Shown here one piece after another: positions 13,944 to 25,752 of a stretch of DNA of 56,392 nucleotides (position 1 is its first letter; every line of letters begins with the position of its first letter). The notes beneath the pieces were generated by a model that saw only the letters and a program-made list of their open reading frames with translations, was not told the DNA's origin and ran no database searches. Source of the stretch: Bacillus thermotolerans (GTDB lineage Bacteria > Bacillota > Bacilli > Bacillales > Domibacillaceae); contig NZ_JWJE02000026.1 in the NCBI RefSeq assembly GCF_000812025.2, forward strand, positions 1 to 56,392, written 5' to 3'. The position numbers and the translations under genes were made by a program.

Positions 13944-15680
13944 TTAACGCATTATAGACGGAAAGAGTACCGTTTTCTTCATTACATCGTACATCCCTTC
14001 CGATGTAGCCCGTATATACGGCAAATGCGTAGAGGATAGAAATAGGATTGTATACAGCGGGTCGTGGTAAGCGTACCCTCTTTCAGCCAGCAGCTCCTTG
14101 AACTTTTCTTCTTTCTCAATCAGCGTCTCCACCGGCTGATCAGACATGACACCCGAAAGGGCAAGAGGAATCTCGTATATAATTTCTTCGTTCTCCGCCA
14201 TCACGATCCCGCCGCCTAATTCTTTCATGCGGTTAAACGCCCGATGCATCTCTTGCTTGCACTTTCCGATCAAAATAATATCCCCTGTATTGGAAAAAGA
14301 GGAGGCAAACCCTGCTACTTCGGAGGTAAACCCTTTTAATACGGTGTTGATCCGCCACTCGCCGTTACGATCGAGCAGAACCAGAAAGCTTTCATCATTG
14401 GCCGCAGAGATTTCTTCTACGGACATGTCTTTTTCTAACGAGTACGGTTGGGTGATGACACTGTTTTTCAATTCAATCCCAATCGGCATGGAGAACTGCA
14501 GATCCTCATCGTCCAGTTCGTATTGAAGATTTAATGGCGGAAGCCCGGCTTTTTCCCAGTCGATAGAAGGCAGAGATATACTTTTTCCATCTTTGCGCAG
14601 CCATTGTCCCTTTGCCAGAACAGACACAGGCGAAGGGTTGAATTCATCTTCTAAAATATTGATATTTGCTACCCGCCCAGGCGCGATCATGCCATGCAAA
14701 TGCTCCATGCGATAGTATTTCGCCACATTGTAGCTGGCCATATGATAAGCATCAATCGGAGGGATTCCATATTCCATCGCCTTCTTAATCATCCAGTCCA
14801 GAATTCCTTCTTTATATAAAGAGGGGCTGGACCCATCAGTCGTGAACATCATCATGTCATATTGATTAAGACCCATATCCTTCATATCTTGAAGCAGAAT
14901 TTCCAGATCAGGCCGGATGGATGAGTGGCGAAGGGAAACCATATAACCAGCCATAAGCCGCTTGTATATGTCTTCTCCATTGAGTGCTTCATGGTCACTG
15001 TCTGCTCCAAGGAGTGCCATCTTGGTCAGTGTCTTGGCAGAAGCACCTGGAAAGTGCCCTTCAATTCTCTTTCGAAGTCTTTTTGTCTCTTGAATCCAGT
15101 GCAGCATCATGTCATCGCCTTCTAAAAGCTTTGGCCATTTGCTCAGCTCTCCGCCTTGCACTACAGACTCATGCTCAATCCATGCCTTTATTTTGGCATT
15201 AGAAAATACTTCTTCTTCGTTCTTCAGCTCTGTTTGTCCGTCATACCGGCACCACCAATACATGCTTACAGGAAGAGAATGAAATTCTTCAAGTAAAGAA
15301 AACGCTTTCTTTTCTTCCAATAACAAAAAAAGCATGAGGTTGTCATTGATCAATGTTGTTGTACCAGTTTTAGCAGCGAACTCTGCAAAGCTGTGCGGAT
15401 TGTATAGCAGGAAAGGGTGCACATGCGGCTCAATATAGCCTGGAACGAGGGTTTTTCCTTGGCAATTATATACCTCTTCCGCCTTGTTCTTCGGCATTTC
15501 ATCACCGATGTATACAATACGGTCTTCATATATCCATATATTAGCAGTCATCCATTGCTTTAGCCCTGAATGCAGAAAGCGGGCATTTTGCAAAACAAGG
15601 GTGGGAGTGAGTTCTCCGTCAACTACAGCTACATGCTCTCTTAATTGTTTATTTCTCCAACGTTGTCTATGTTCCAGCAT
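13944..15680 (-). CDS. yerA: Adenine deaminase-like amidohydrolase YerA
   Basis: Member of the AdeC/YerA amidohydrolase family. The 578 residues show the metal-binding PGYIEPHVHP segment (HxH kept; true AdeC usually has PGFIDAHVH), later His and Asp ligands in the TIM barrel (GADSDHEAL, MFTTDGSSPS) and an AdeC-type C-terminal domain from about residue 400. Adenine deamination would fit beside the pur operon, but YerA proteins have not clearly been shown to do this. First gene of yerA-yerB-yerC, facing away from the purD terminator. Confidence 0.85.
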   Translation of the reverse strand: MLEHRQRWRNKQLREHVAVVDGELTPTLVLQNARFLHSGLKQWMTANIWIYEDRIVYIGDEMPKNKAEEVYNCQGKTLVPGYIEPHVHPFLLYNPHSFAEFAAKTGTTTLINDNLMLFLLLEEKKAFSLLEEFHSLPVSMYWWCRYDGQTELKNEEEVFSNAKIKAWIEHESVVQGGELSKWPKLLEGDDMMLHWIQETKRLRKRIEGHFPGASAKTLTKMALLGADSDHEALNGEDIYKRLMAGYMVSLRHSSIRPDLEILLQDMKDMGLNQYDMMMFTTDGSSPSLYKEGILDWMIKKAMEYGIPPIDAYHMASYNVAKYYRMEHLHGMIAPGRVANINILEDEFNPSPVSVLAKGQWLRKDGKSISLPSIDWEKAGLPPLNLQYELDDEDLQFSMPIGIELKNSVITQPYSLEKDMSVEEISAANDESFLVLLDRNGEWRINTVLKGFTSEVAGFASSFSNTGDIILIGKCKQEMHRAFNRMKELGGGIVMAENEEIIYEIPLALSGVMSDQPVETLIEKEEKFKELLAERGYAYHDPLYTILFLSSTHLPYIRATSEGMYDVMKKTVLFPSIMR

Positions 15681-15817
15681 TTATTTAAACACTCCTCTAA
15701 AGGAACGCTTTCATTCCATATTCTAAATTACTGCCATCTTAACATATTTTATAGTTTACCGCATTAAAGAATGAAACTTTTTGTGAAAAATATGTGAATC
15801 ATTAGGCAAAGTCTATA

Positions 15818-15862
15818 AAGAAGGAGCTGTTCTTTTTCCTAAGTAAAGAACAGCTCCTTTTT
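15818..15862. terminator. Terminator after purD, bidirectional
   Basis: AAGGAGCTGTTCTTT (15821-15835) pairs perfectly with AAAGAACAGCTCCTT (15845-15859). The stem sits 30 bases past the purD stop and ends the pur operon on the minus strand. The T run is better on the plus strand. Confidence 0.85.
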
Positions 15863-15888
15863 ATCAACCGACATATATACCTCTTAGT

Positions 15889-17166
15889 TTAACGATTAGA
15901 GGAAGAGGCTTGGGCAATCGCTCTGCTGCCAATATCCTTCCGATAAAAGAAATGGTCTGTCGCGATGGTGCTCATTTTAGCATAGGCTGCCTCTTTTGCT
16001 TCTTGAGTGGATCCACCCTTTCCTGTCACAAGAAGCACACGCCCGCCATTTGCACAAATGGCACCCTCTTCGTTTCTCATCGTTCCTGCATGAAGCACGC
16101 TTGCCGAGTCTATACTTTCCAGCCCTTTAATAGGGTGGCCTTTTTCATAGCCTTCCGGATAACCGTTGGATGCTAGCACGACACCTAGTACAGACTCCTC
16201 TTTCCAGCTGAGCTTTGGATCTTTTCCGTCTAGTACATCTAGGAAGACCTGTGCAAGATCTGACTCTAGGCGCGGGAGCACTACTTGAGTTTCCGGGTCA
16301 CCGAAGCGAGCATTAAACTCAATGGTTTTTGGCCCCTCGTTTGTCAGCATCAAGCCAGCAAAAATAATCCCCGTAAATGGACGCCCTTCCGCAACTAAGC
16401 CTTTGGCGATCGGAAGCAGGATTTCCTCAACAGATTGATCGACGATATGCTTAGAGATATGAGGTATCGGCGAATAGGCACCCATACCACCTGTATTCGG
16501 GCCTTTGTCATGATCAAAGGCTCTCTTATGGTCCTGGGCTGCTTCCATCGGATACACATTCTCTCCGTTAACAAAAGCCATTAAGGAAAACTCTTCGCCT
16601 TCTAAATATTGCTCGATGACTAACTTGGAAGAGGCTTCGCCGAACTTCCTGTCGACCATCATTTCTTCAAGCGCGGACAGCGCCTCTTCAAGAGTCATGG
16701 CTACCGTTACACCTTTGCCGGCTGCTAGTCCGTCCGCTTTCAGCACGATCGGTGCTCCCTGCTCTTGAATATAAGATTTTGCTTCGTCATAATCATGAAA
16801 TGCCGCATACCGGGCAGTCGGAATATTGTACTTCTCCATCATCATTTTCGCAAACGACTTACTGCCTTCGAGCTCTGCTGCTGCTTGATTAGGTCCATAC
16901 ACCTTTAAGCCTTTTTCCTCGAAGAAATCAACGATTCCAGCAGAAAGCGGATTTTCAGGACCAACGACGGTCAAATCAATCTCTCGGCCTGCCGCAAAAT
17001 TGCTTAATGCCTCAAAGTCCATTTCGTCAATGTTGACACACTCAGCATCCTGCGCAATACCGGCATTTCCCGGTGCACAAAACACCTGCGTCACCTGCGG
17101 GCTTTCCGAGAGCTTTTTGCAAATGGCATGTTCTCTGCCGCCGCGTCCTACAACGAGAATATTCAT
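15889..17166 (-). CDS. purD: Phosphoribosylamine-glycine ligase (GARS)
   Basis: Second step of IMP synthesis: joins glycine to 5-phosphoribosylamine with ATP. The 425-residue protein begins with VVGRGGREHAICKKL (N domain), has an ATP-grasp core with KADGLAAGKGVTVA and the metal site EFNARFGDPETQVVLPRL, and a C domain to the end. Last gene of the pur operon, 18 bp after purH. Confidence 0.98.
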   Translation of the reverse strand: MNILVVGRGGREHAICKKLSESPQVTQVFCAPGNAGIAQDAECVNIDEMDFEALSNFAAGREIDLTVVGPENPLSAGIVDFFEEKGLKVYGPNQAAAELEGSKSFAKMMMEKYNIPTARYAAFHDYDEAKSYIQEQGAPIVLKADGLAAGKGVTVAMTLEEALSALEEMMVDRKFGEASSKLVIEQYLEGEEFSLMAFVNGENVYPMEAAQDHKRAFDHDKGPNTGGMGAYSPIPHISKHIVDQSVEEILLPIAKGLVAEGRPFTGIIFAGLMLTNEGPKTIEFNARFGDPETQVVLPRLESDLAQVFLDVLDGKDPKLSWKEESVLGVVLASNGYPEGYEKGHPIKGLESIDSASVLHAGTMRNEEGAICANGGRVLLVTGKGGSTQEAKEAAYAKMSTIATDHFFYRKDIGSRAIAQASSSNR

Positions 17167-17184
17167 TTCATTCCTCCTGCGTAA

Positions 17185-18720
17185 TTAATGTTTAAAATGT
17201 CTAACGCCTGTCATAACCATGGCGATGCCATATTCGTCTGCCTTTTTGATGGAGTCTTCATCTCTGATGGATCCGCCTGGCTGGATGATTGCTGTTACAC
17301 CTGCTTTAGCTGCTGCTTCTACCGTATCGTCCATTGGGAAGAAAGCGTCTGAAGCAAGAGCGGCTCCGTTAGCTCTTTCTCCGGCCTGCTCAAGTGCAAT
17401 TTTGGCTGCACCGACACGGTTCATTTGGCCTGCGCCAACACCTAATGTCATTTGATCATCCGTTACTACAATCGCGTTAGACTTTACGTGCTTAACTACT
17501 TTCCAGCCAAGCTTCAAGGCTGCCCACTCTTCTTCTGTTGGCTCACGCTTTGTCGCCACGCGAATGTCTGCCTCCTCAAGTGAGTAGCTGTCCAGATCTT
17601 GGATCAGCAAGCCGCCTTCTACAGAAGTCAGTACCTTTTGCTCTTTCGTATTTTGATCAAATGGAAGCGTCAGAAGACGGATATTTTTCTTCACTGTTAG
17701 GACAGAAAGCGCCTCTTCTGTAAACTCAGGAGCAATGATGATCTCAAGGAAAATCTCATGAAGCTTCTCAGCAAGAACTTGGTCAACCGGACGGTTCAAG
17801 GCTACGATACCGCCAAAAATAGACGTAGAATCCGCCTCATATGCACGCTCATACGCTTCTTGGATCGTCGTACCTACACCAACACCGCATGGATTCATAT
17901 GCTTCACAGCTACGGCTGCCGGCTCAGAGAATTCTTTTACAATTTGCAAAGCGGCATCAGCATCTCGAATATTATTATAGGAAAGCTCTTTCCCGTGAAG
18001 CTGTTTTGCGCGTGCAATCGAGAACTCTGAGCCTAGCGGCTGCTCATAGAACGCCGCTTTCTGATGAGGGTTCTCTCCATATCGAAGCGTCTGCTTCAGT
18101 TCATATGTAAATGTTGCTTTTTCCGGCTGCTCTTCACCAGCCAGCTCCGTCATATAGCCAGCGATCATCGCATCGTAAGCTGCTGTGTGACGGAATACTT
18201 TCGCTGCAAGCCTTCTTCTTGTTTCTTTCGTTGTTTCACCATTTTCCTTTAGTTCAGACAAGACTGTATCGTAATCAGCTGCATCTACAACAACTGTCAC
18301 GTACTCATGATTTTTCGCAGATGCGCGCAGCATTGCTGGACCGCCGATATCAATATTTTCAATGGCATCCTCTACCGTTACATCCGGCTTTGCAATCGTC
18401 TGTTGGAATGGATACAGATTCACACAAACCAGATGAATGGGTGTGATGTTTTGCTCTTGCAATTGCTTCGCGTGGCTCTCTTCTCCATGCTTCGCTAAAA
18501 GACCGCCATGAATGAATGGATTTAAGGTTTTTACGCGGCCTTCCAGAATTTCCGGGAAGCCTGTTACTTCACTTACGCTCATTACCGGAAGTCCTGCTTC
18601 TTCAATCATCTTCTTCGTGCCGCCCGTGGACACAATTTCAAAGTCCAAGCTGATTAGTTCTTTCGCTAAATCTACAATGCCGCTTTTATCCGATACACTT
18701 AGTAAAGCCCGTTTTTTCAT
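17185..18720 (-). CDS. purH: AICAR transformylase / IMP cyclohydrolase
   Basis: Bifunctional enzyme for the last two steps to IMP. The N-terminal MGS-like cyclohydrolase domain (about 1-130) starts with [17 protein letters not shown]. The formyltransferase domain (about 190-511) carries the conserved [13 protein letters not shown] with the Lys-His pair. 511 residues, family length. Its start overlaps the purN stop by four bases, so translation is probably coupled. Confidence 0.98.
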   Translation of the reverse strand: MKKRALLSVSDKSGIVDLAKELISLDFEIVSTGGTKKMIEEAGLPVMSVSEVTGFPEILEGRVKTLNPFIHGGLLAKHGEESHAKQLQEQNITPIHLVCVNLYPFQQTIAKPDVTVEDAIENIDIGGPAMLRASAKNHEYVTVVVDAADYDTVLSELKENGETTKETRRRLAAKVFRHTAAYDAMIAGYMTELAGEEQPEKATFTYELKQTLRYGENPHQKAAFYEQPLGSEFSIARAKQLHGKELSYNNIRDADAALQIVKEFSEPAAVAVKHMNPCGVGVGTTIQEAYERAYEADSTSIFGGIVALNRPVDQVLAEKLHEIFLEIIIAPEFTEEALSVLTVKKNIRLLTLPFDQNTKEQKVLTSVEGGLLIQDLDSYSLEEADIRVATKREPTEEEWAALKLGWKVVKHVKSNAIVVTDDQMTLGVGAGQMNRVGAAKIALEQAGERANGAALASDAFFPMDDTVEAAAKAGVTAIIQPGGSIRDEDSIKKADEYGIAMVMTGVRHFKH

Positions 18721-19322
18721 TCGTTTGTCTCCTCCATAGCTGCTTCAGTTAAAAGCTTGTTAATTACTTTCGGGTATAGCGTATGTTCAATATGCTGAAT
18801 CTTATGCTGAAGTGACTCTCGGGTGTCATCCTCTGCAATTCTTACACTTTCCTGTTCGACCACTGGTCCGGTGTCCATTCCTGCATCTACATAATGAATC
18901 GTCACGCCAGTGATTTTCACTTTTGCTTGAAACGCTTGTCCAATCGCATCCTTGCCAGGAAAAGCTGGCAGCAGAGAAGGATGGATATTCACAATTCTGC
19001 CTTCGTAGGCATTCAGCAATGTCTCACCGATTAAACGCATGTATCCAGCCAGGAAAATAAAGTCAACTCCGGTTTCCCGGAGTCTATTAACGATTTCCTG
19101 TTCAAATTCTGCCTTAGCAGAATAATCTTTTGCTCGGAAAGAAAAGACTGGTATATTTAGGCTTGCTGCTCGCTCTACCACATAGGCATCCGGCTGATCA
19201 CATACCAGCAAGGCGATTTCTGCTGGCACTTCTCCTCGAACAATTGAGTCGGCAATCGCCTGAAAATTGCTCCCGCTTCCGGAAGCAAAGACAGCAATGC
19301 GCGTTACACTGGCTTCGCTCAT
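18717..19322 (-). CDS. purN: Phosphoribosylglycinamide formyltransferase
   Basis: Third step of IMP synthesis, using 10-formyl-tetrahydrofolate. In 201 residues: phosphate loop [11 protein letters not shown], the folate/catalytic segment [15 protein letters not shown] with the Asn-His pair, and the Asp of [10 protein letters not shown]. Overlaps purM upstream and purH downstream by four bases each. Confidence 0.97.
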   Translation of the reverse strand: MSEASVTRIAVFASGSGSNFQAIADSIVRGEVPAEIALLVCDQPDAYVVERAASLNIPVFSFRAKDYSAKAEFEQEIVNRLRETGVDFIFLAGYMRLIGETLLNAYEGRIVNIHPSLLPAFPGKDAIGQAFQAKVKITGVTIHYVDAGMDTGPVVEQESVRIAEDDTRESLQHKIQHIEHTLYPKVINKLLTEAAMEETNE

Positions 19323-20347
19323 GACTTAAATTGAACCCCTTCTCCAGAAATCACACGTCCAATCGTATAAGCTTGTTCCCCTGCTTGTTCAATCAGCTGT
19401 TTCACTCGCTCTTCATCTTCAGCTGAGACAATCATGACAAGCCCGATGCCCATGTTGAAGATGTTGTACATTTCTTTGAAATCCAGCTGGCCATGTGTTC
19501 TTAGCGCATGAAATATCTCTGGTACATCCCAGGTACCTTCTTGAATTTCTGCTCCCAGTCCTTCTGGCAGCGTGCGCGGAATGTTTTCTACAAAACCGCC
19601 GCCTGTAATATGAGCCATGCCTTTCACCGCTGCCTCTTTCAACACTTCAAGCACCGGCTTGACATAGATCTTAGTTGGTGTCAAAAGCACTTCGCCAAGC
19701 GGCTTTGAAAGCTCCTCCAGCTCAGTTTCCGGCGTAAATCCGCAGTCTGTAAAAAAGATCTTACGCACAAGTGAAAAGCCGTTGCTGTGCAGTCCGCTTG
19801 ACGGCAATCCAATAATAACATCGCCTTCTCGAATCTCTTCTCCTGTAATAAGCTTGCTCTTTTCTGCCACACCAGTAGTAAAGCCAGCAATGTCATATTC
19901 ACCTTCGCTGTACATTCCCGGCATTTCGGCCGTTTCCCCGCCAATCAAAGCACAGCCTGCCTGCTCACAGCCGTCAGCTACACCTTTAACAATTTGCTCG
20001 ATCTTTTCAGGCGCCGCCTGTCCGCAGGCAATGTAATCAAGAAAATAAAGCGGCTCCGCTCCTTGCACCACTACATCATTGACACACATAGCCACGCAGT
20101 CAATACCGATCGTGTCGTGACGATCCATCATAAAAGCAAGTTTCAGTTTGGTTCCGACTCCATCCGTTCCAGAAACAAGTACTGGCTCCTTCACATCGAC
20201 AGAGGATAAATCAAACATTCCGCCAAAGCTGCCAAGCGCGCCCATGACACCGGCGCGGCTCGTACGCTCTACGTGCTTCTTCATCCTCTCAACGGCTTCG
20301 TAGCCCGCTTCAATATTTACTCCTGCCGCTTTATACGACTCTGCCAT
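19319..20347 (-). CDS. purM: Phosphoribosylformylglycinamidine cyclo-ligase (AIRS)
   Basis: Closes the imidazole ring of AIR using ATP. 342 residues with the PurM ATP-binding fold: [51 protein letters not shown] and [16 protein letters not shown] preceded by AAGGAGGAGC. It lies 51 bp after purF and overlaps purN. Confidence 0.98.
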   Translation of the reverse strand: MAESYKAAGVNIEAGYEAVERMKKHVERTSRAGVMGALGSFGGMFDLSSVDVKEPVLVSGTDGVGTKLKLAFMMDRHDTIGIDCVAMCVNDVVVQGAEPLYFLDYIACGQAAPEKIEQIVKGVADGCEQAGCALIGGETAEMPGMYSEGEYDIAGFTTGVAEKSKLITGEEIREGDVIIGLPSSGLHSNGFSLVRKIFFTDCGFTPETELEELSKPLGEVLLTPTKIYVKPVLEVLKEAAVKGMAHITGGGFVENIPRTLPEGLGAEIQEGTWDVPEIFHALRTHGQLDFKEMYNIFNMGIGLVMIVSAEDEERVKQLIEQAGEQAYTIGRVISGEGVQFKS

Positions 20348-20398
20348 TTCAAGCTCCTCCTTACGTCCTCATCCCTGTAAACACGTCTGCTGTATCTA

Positions 20399-21820
20399 TT
20401 AACGAATTAATTCTTTATCATGCGGATGCATCGTATCCGGCAAAATCTCTGTTGGGTATTCCCCTGTGAAGCAGGCAAGACATTGACCACAGTGGCCATT
20501 TTGCTTCTCATGACCAATTGCTTCAACCATTCCTTCTACACTTAAAAAAGTTAAAGAGTCTGCACCAATCAGCTCTCGAAGCTCCTCTTCCGTATGGGAA
20601 GCAGCAATAAGCTCCGATTTAGTCGACGTATCAATTCCGTAGTAACACGGGTTTTTGATTGGCGGTGAACTGATGCATACATGAACCTCTAATGCCCCGG
20701 CATCCTTGAGCATACGGACGATTCTCTTGCTTGTCGTGCCTCGAACGATGGAGTCATCTACCATAACTACCCGTTTCCCCTCTACTACGCCGCGTACAGG
20801 AGACAGCTTCATTTTAACGCCTTGTTCCCTCAGAGACTGAGAAGGCTGGATAAATGTTCGTCCCACATAGCGGTTCTTGATAAGTCCCATTTCGTATGGA
20901 ATGCCTGTCTGTTCAGCAAAACCAATGGCAGCGGAAATGCTGGAGTCCGGTACACCCGTGACAACATCCGCTTCAATATTTATTTCTTTAGCAAGCTGTA
21001 TACCTAGACGCTTTCTCGCACTGTGAACATTGATGCCGTGAATATCACTATCCGGACGGGAGAAGTACACATACTCCATCGTACAGATCGCTTGATTCGT
21101 CGCCATTGAGAAACGCTCGGAATGTACGCCGTCTTTATTGATAATCAAAAGCTCGCCTGGAGCCACGTCACGAACAAATTCCGCACCGATAATATCGAAT
21201 GCGCATGTTTCTGAAGCGACACAGAAAGCATCACCAAGCTGACCAAGTGAAAGCGGGCGCAATCCATTCGGATCAAGAGCGACCATTAGCTCGTTTTCTG
21301 TCATAACTAAGAAAGCATAGGCGCCTTTTAGCATGGATAAAGAGTTCTTCACTTGGTCTTTCATAGAACCAAATCCGCTGCGGCGGATTAAATGCGCCAA
21401 CACTTCAGTATCTGAAGTCGTTTGAAAGATGCTTCCTTGTCCTTCAAGCTGGTGCTTTAAGGCTGTTGCATTCACTAAGTTGCCGTTATGAGCAAGTGCC
21501 AAGCTGCCAGTTTGAGAATGGAAGAGGAGCGGCTGGACATTTTCATATCCGCCGCCGCCTGCTGTCTTATACCGCACATGACCGATCGCACCGTGTCCCG
21601 GAAGCTCCTGGATCTTCTTCTGGTTGAATACTTCGGCTACAAGCCCTTCACCTTTTACACCGCGCAGGCTCTGGCCGTCGGAAACAACGATGCCAGCCCC
21701 CTCTTGTCCACGGTGCTGAAGGCTTTGCAGGCCATAATATGTGATCTGTGCTGCATCCTCGTGTCCCCATACACCAAACACGCCACACTCTTCATTTAAG
21801 CCTCTGATTTCAGCAAGCAT
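20399..21820 (-). CDS. purF: Amidophosphoribosyltransferase
   Basis: Commits PRPP to purine synthesis, the main feedback-controlled step. It is made with an 11-residue propeptide ([11 protein letters not shown]) cut to expose the nucleophile Cys12 of [11 protein letters not shown]. The N-terminal Ntn glutaminase is followed by a PRTase domain with [16 protein letters not shown]. Conserved Cys in CYYGIDT and [14 protein letters not shown] fit the Fe-S cluster ligands of the Bacillus enzyme. Its start lies 25 bases inside the purL reading frame. Confidence 0.98.
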   Translation of the reverse strand: MLAEIRGLNEECGVFGVWGHEDAAQITYYGLQSLQHRGQEGAGIVVSDGQSLRGVKGEGLVAEVFNQKKIQELPGHGAIGHVRYKTAGGGGYENVQPLLFHSQTGSLALAHNGNLVNATALKHQLEGQGSIFQTTSDTEVLAHLIRRSGFGSMKDQVKNSLSMLKGAYAFLVMTENELMVALDPNGLRPLSLGQLGDAFCVASETCAFDIIGAEFVRDVAPGELLIINKDGVHSERFSMATNQAICTMEYVYFSRPDSDIHGINVHSARKRLGIQLAKEINIEADVVTGVPDSSISAAIGFAEQTGIPYEMGLIKNRYVGRTFIQPSQSLREQGVKMKLSPVRGVVEGKRVVMVDDSIVRGTTSKRIVRMLKDAGALEVHVCISSPPIKNPCYYGIDTSTKSELIAASHTEEELRELIGADSLTFLSVEGMVEAIGHEKQNGHCGQCLACFTGEYPTEILPDTMHPHDKELIR

Positions 21821-24030
21821 GGGATAGCTCCTTTCCAGGCCGCTTCCAATTCACGGACCTCTGCTTCAATAATTGTCTCACTCTGTTGTTTGATCACAAT
21901 CTTCTCTTCCTGAGTAACCTTTCCAATTAACTGTGCATCTGCGATAAGTTCCTCAAACGCCGCTTGGTTTTCTTCCTTAACCGTCACAATAAAGCGGGAT
22001 TGCGTTTCACTGAATAAAGCAGCGGTCTTCTCTGTGCTTTCGTTAATAGTTACGTCGACTCCAAGACCAGTGCCAAACGCTTTCTCTGCAAGGGCTACAG
22101 CAAATCCGCCTTCTGCTACATCGTGTGCTGATTGTACCGTACCGGCTTGAATAGCTTGAAGCAGGTCTTTTTGTCTTTTTTCTTCTGTTTCTAAGTCCAG
22201 TGCAGGTGCTTTGCCAAAAATCTGGCCATTGTTTTGCAGCTTTTGCAGTTCACTGCCGCCAAACTCCTCTTTCGTTTCGCCAATTACATATACAAGATCA
22301 CCTGCTTGCTTGAAGCCTTGTGTTGTAATGTGAGATAAGTCTTTAATTAACCCAACCATACCTACTACTGGTGTTGGATAGACAGCCGTACCGTTTGTTT
22401 CGTTATATAGAGAAACGTTTCCGCCGATAACAGGTGTATTCAGCGTGCGGCATGCTTCACTCATGCCGTCTGTTGCTTTCTCAAGCTGCCAGAAGATCTC
22501 TGGTTTTTCAGGGTTTCCAAAGTTTAGACAGTCTGTAATCGCTAATGGCTCTCCACCTGAACAGACAATGTTGCGAGCAGCCTCTGCTACGGCAATTTTG
22601 CCGCCTATTTCAGGGTCCAGATATAAGTAGCGGGAGTTACAGTCCGTTGTCATGGCAAGAGCCTTATTTGTTCCGCGTACACGAATAACTGCTGCGTCCG
22701 ACCCAGGTGCTACGACTGTATTCGTACGAACCTGGTAATCGTATTGCTCGTATACCCACTCTTTGCTGGCTACTGTCGGCTGAGAAAGAAGCTCAACAAG
22801 CGTTTCTTTGTAATCGTTCACTTGTGGTGTTTCCTGCTCCATTTCTTGATACTCACGATAATAAGCAGGTTCTGTGGATGGTTTATGATAAACCGGTGCA
22901 TCTTCTGCGAGTGCATCAGCAGGAACTTCTGCTACTACTTCTCCTTTATGAAGCAGGCGAAGCATGCCGTCATCTGTTACACGGCCGATAGAAGCAGCTT
23001 CTAAACCGTACTTTTCGAACAGCTTTTCAACTTCTGGTTCGCGGCCTTTCTCAATGATAATCAGCATACGTTCTTGTGATTCTGACAGCATCATTTCGTA
23101 AGGAGTCATGCCCGTTTCACGCTGCGGAACAAGGTCAAGATTCATTTCGATTCCAGAGCCCGCCTTACTTGCCATTTCTGCAGAAGAGCTAGTCAGCCCT
23201 GCTGCACCCATGTCCTGAATACCAACAAGCGCATCGTTCTTTACAAGTTCTAAGCAGGCTTCTAGCAGAAGCTTCTCCATAAATGGATCGCCGACCTGAA
23301 CAGCTGGACGCTTCTCTTCTGATTGCTCGCTCAATTCTTCTGATGCAAATGTAGCTCCATGAATACCATCACGGCCTGTTTTTGCTCCGACATACATCAC
23401 TGTATTGCCGACGCCTTTTGCTTGGCCCTTTTGAATATCCTTATGGTCAATCAATCCGACGCACATCGCATTAACAAGAGGATTTCCTTCATAAGTAGGA
23501 TCGAACTGTACTTCCCCGCCAACAGTCGGAATACCAATACAGTTGCCATAGCCCGCGATTCCTGCTACCACTTCTTCAAACAAGAATTTTACACGGCTGG
23601 ATGTCAGTTCACCGAAACGTAAAGAGTTCAGCATAGCAACGGGACGCGCTCCCATGGAGAACACATCGCGGATGATTCCGCCGACACCAGTTGCTGCACC
23701 TTGATAAGGTTCAATAGCAGATGGATGGTTATGGCTCTCGATCTTAAATACAACAGCTTGCTCATCGCCGATATCAACGATTCCGGCACCTTCGCCTGGT
23801 CCTTGAAGCACGCGCTCGCCTTTGACTGGGAATTTGCGAAGAACCGGCTTCGAATTCTTGTAGCTGCAATGCTCAGACCACATAACAGAGAACAACCCTG
23901 TTTCTGTGTAGTTCGGCGTTCTTCCTAGAATTTGTTCCGCCTTGGCGAATTCCTCATCCGTCATGCCCATTTCTCGGTAGATTTTCTGTTCTTTAATTTG
24001 CGCTGCGTTTGGTTCAAGCATTAACGACAT
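21796..24030 (-). CDS. purL: Phosphoribosylformylglycinamidine synthase, large subunit
   Basis: ATP-dependent synthesis of FGAM; in Gram-positives it works as a complex with PurQ and PurS. The 744 residues are the short (no glutaminase) form: [40 protein letters not shown] and two PurM-like halves with [12 protein letters not shown] and [14 protein letters not shown]. Overlaps purQ by 17 bases and purF by 25. Confidence 0.98.
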   Translation of the reverse strand: MSLMLEPNAAQIKEQKIYREMGMTDEEFAKAEQILGRTPNYTETGLFSVMWSEHCSYKNSKPVLRKFPVKGERVLQGPGEGAGIVDIGDEQAVVFKIESHNHPSAIEPYQGAATGVGGIIRDVFSMGARPVAMLNSLRFGELTSSRVKFLFEEVVAGIAGYGNCIGIPTVGGEVQFDPTYEGNPLVNAMCVGLIDHKDIQKGQAKGVGNTVMYVGAKTGRDGIHGATFASEELSEQSEEKRPAVQVGDPFMEKLLLEACLELVKNDALVGIQDMGAAGLTSSSAEMASKAGSGIEMNLDLVPQRETGMTPYEMMLSESQERMLIIIEKGREPEVEKLFEKYGLEAASIGRVTDDGMLRLLHKGEVVAEVPADALAEDAPVYHKPSTEPAYYREYQEMEQETPQVNDYKETLVELLSQPTVASKEWVYEQYDYQVRTNTVVAPGSDAAVIRVRGTNKALAMTTDCNSRYLYLDPEIGGKIAVAEAARNIVCSGGEPLAITDCLNFGNPEKPEIFWQLEKATDGMSEACRTLNTPVIGGNVSLYNETNGTAVYPTPVVGMVGLIKDLSHITTQGFKQAGDLVYVIGETKEEFGGSELQKLQNNGQIFGKAPALDLETEEKRQKDLLQAIQAGTVQSAHDVAEGGFAVALAEKAFGTGLGVDVTINESTEKTAALFSETQSRFIVTVKEENQAAFEELIADAQLIGKVTQEEKIVIKQQSETIIEAEVRELEAAWKGAIPCLLKSEA

Positions 24031-24697
24031 GAGACTCCCTCCATTGTTTCACAATTGATTGAAATAATTTTAATCCGTCCGCACTTCCAAGCAGCTCATC
24101 TACTGCCCGCTCCGGGTGAGGCATCATACCAAGCACATTGCCTCGTTCGTTCACGATGCCTGCAATATTCTGCAGGCTCCCGTTCACATCGTCAGCATAA
24201 GTAAAGACGATCTGATTGTTCTCTTGCAGTGCCCGTAACGTTTCCTCATCACAATAGTAGTTTCCTTCACCATGAGCGACAGGAACCTTAATGCTCTCGC
24301 CTTTTTCATATAAAGAGGAGAACATGGTTTCGTTGTTCTCTACTTTCAATTCAACCGGCTTGCAGATAAATTTCAAATTTTTGTTGCGCAGCATCGCACC
24401 AGGAAGCAATCCTGATTCTAAAAGAATCTGGAAGCCATTACATACGCCAAGAACCGGCTTTCCTGCTTCCGCTGCCTTTTTTACTTCTGCCATTACCTTA
24501 GAAAGATGAGCGATCGCTCCGGAACGAAGATAGTCACCGTAAGAAAAACCACCCGGCAGTAAAATACCGTCATATTGGCTTAAGTCATCTGCATCATGCC
24601 ATACATACTCTGCTTCTTGACCAAGCTCATCCTTTACTGCATGAAGCATATCCACATCACAATTGGAGCCCGGGAATACAACTACTGCAAATTTCAC
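24014..24697 (-). CDS. purQ: FGAM synthase, glutaminase subunit
   Basis: Class I glutamine amidotransferase that feeds ammonia to PurL. 227 residues with the nucleophile elbow [11 protein letters not shown], the His in [11 protein letters not shown] and the C-terminal [12 protein letters not shown]. The start overlaps the purS stop by four bases. Confidence 0.98.
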   Translation of the reverse strand: MKFAVVVFPGSNCDVDMLHAVKDELGQEAEYVWHDADDLSQYDGILLPGGFSYGDYLRSGAIAHLSKVMAEVKKAAEAGKPVLGVCNGFQILLESGLLPGAMLRNKNLKFICKPVELKVENNETMFSSLYEKGESIKVPVAHGEGNYYCDEETLRALQENNQIVFTYADDVNGSLQNIAGIVNERGNVLGMMPHPERAVDELLGSADGLKLFQSIVKQWRESHVVNA

Positions 24698-24948
24698 TGC
24701 TGAACACTCTCCTCGATCTCATATCGGTAATCTTCAATAACCGGGTTAGACAATAGCTTTTCGCATACTTCTTTAACCGTTGCTTCAACATCCTGGCTGC
24801 TTCCGTCAATGGAGAGCTCCATGTATTTGCCGATTCGAACGTCTTGTACACCTTGGTAGCCAAGATTTGTTAATGATTGCTGCACAGCTTTTCCCTGTGG
24901 ATCTAGCACGCTTTCCTTTAATGTAACGAATACTTTTACTTTATACAT
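24694..24948 (-). CDS. purS: FGAM synthase, PurS subunit
   Basis: Small dimeric bridge between PurL and PurQ. 84 residues, beginning [19 protein letters not shown] and containing [17 protein letters not shown], which are typical of PurS. Overlaps purC by eight bases. Confidence 0.97.
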   Translation of the reverse strand: MYKVKVFVTLKESVLDPQGKAVQQSLTNLGYQGVQDVRIGKYMELSIDGSSQDVEATVKEVCEKLLSNPVIEDYRYEIEESVQQ

Positions 24949-25660
24949 GTTGGTTTCCCCCTAATCTTTGAAGCACTTCTTTATATACTTCTACTAAATT
25001 GCCTAAATCACGTCGAAACACATCTTTATCCAGCTTACGGCCAGTTTTTTGATCCCACAGGCGGCAGGTGTCCGGAGAAATCTCATCCGCTAGCAGGATA
25101 GAGCCATCTTTGTCTCTGCCAAACTCAATCTTAAAATCAATTAAATCAATGTCCATCTCTGCAAACACGGACACTAGCAATTCATTAATTCGCAGTGCCT
25201 GCCGTTTCATTTCGGCTACTTCCTCAACTGAAGCAATCTTCATGAGCTGAATATGCTCTTCTGTTAAAAGCGGATCCTGCAGTTCATCATTTTTGTAATA
25301 AAACTCAACGAGCGGCTGATCAAAGGGTGTTCCTTCTTCTAAGCCTAAACGCTTGGACAGGCTTCCAGCCGCTTTATTTCTTGTTACTACTTCAAGTGGT
25401 ACGATGCTTACGCGCTTCACGAGCTGCTCATATTCAGAAAGCCGTTCAATAAAGTGAGAGGGAATATCGAGCTCTTTAAGCTTTAAGAAGATGCGGCTGC
25501 TGATTTCATTGTTCAATTTGCCCTTTCCTGCAAGCTCTGCCTTCTTCTCTCCATTAAAAGCAGTTGCTGAATCTTTATAGGAAATTAAGACAACGTCTTC
25601 TTGATCGGTTGCATATATCTGTTTCGCTTTTCCTTCGTAAAGCAGTAAGCCCTTTTCCAC
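24941..25660 (-). CDS. purC: SAICAR synthetase
   Basis: Couples CAIR with aspartate using ATP. 239 residues: LLYEGKAKQIYAT at the N terminus, ISYKDSATAFNGEKK, VPLEVVTRNKAAGS and the C-terminal ADEISPDTCRLWD signature. It follows purB after a 92-bp gap holding a hairpin. Confidence 0.98.
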   Translation of the reverse strand: MEKGLLLYEGKAKQIYATDQEDVVLISYKDSATAFNGEKKAELAGKGKLNNEISSRIFLKLKELDIPSHFIERLSEYEQLVKRVSIVPLEVVTRNKAAGSLSKRLGLEEGTPFDQPLVEFYYKNDELQDPLLTEEHIQLMKIASVEEVAEMKRQALRINELLVSVFAEMDIDLIDFKIEFGRDKDGSILLADEISPDTCRLWDQKTGRKLDKDVFRRDLGNLVEVYKEVLQRLGGNQHV

Positions 25661-25686
25661 GGTGATTCCCCCTATTAATGTATGAA

Positions 25687-25727
25687 AAGTATGAATAATT
25701 TAACTTGGAGAAGGCCCTGAACTCTCG
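25687..25727 (-). other. Hairpin in the purB-purC gap
   Basis: Around the palindrome CTCGCGAG, outer arms GAGAGGGC and GCCTTCTC can pair (one G-U). No T run follows, so this is more likely an mRNA processing or stability element than a terminator. Confidence 0.35.
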
Positions 25728-25752
25728 CGAGCCCTCTCTTTATAACCATCTA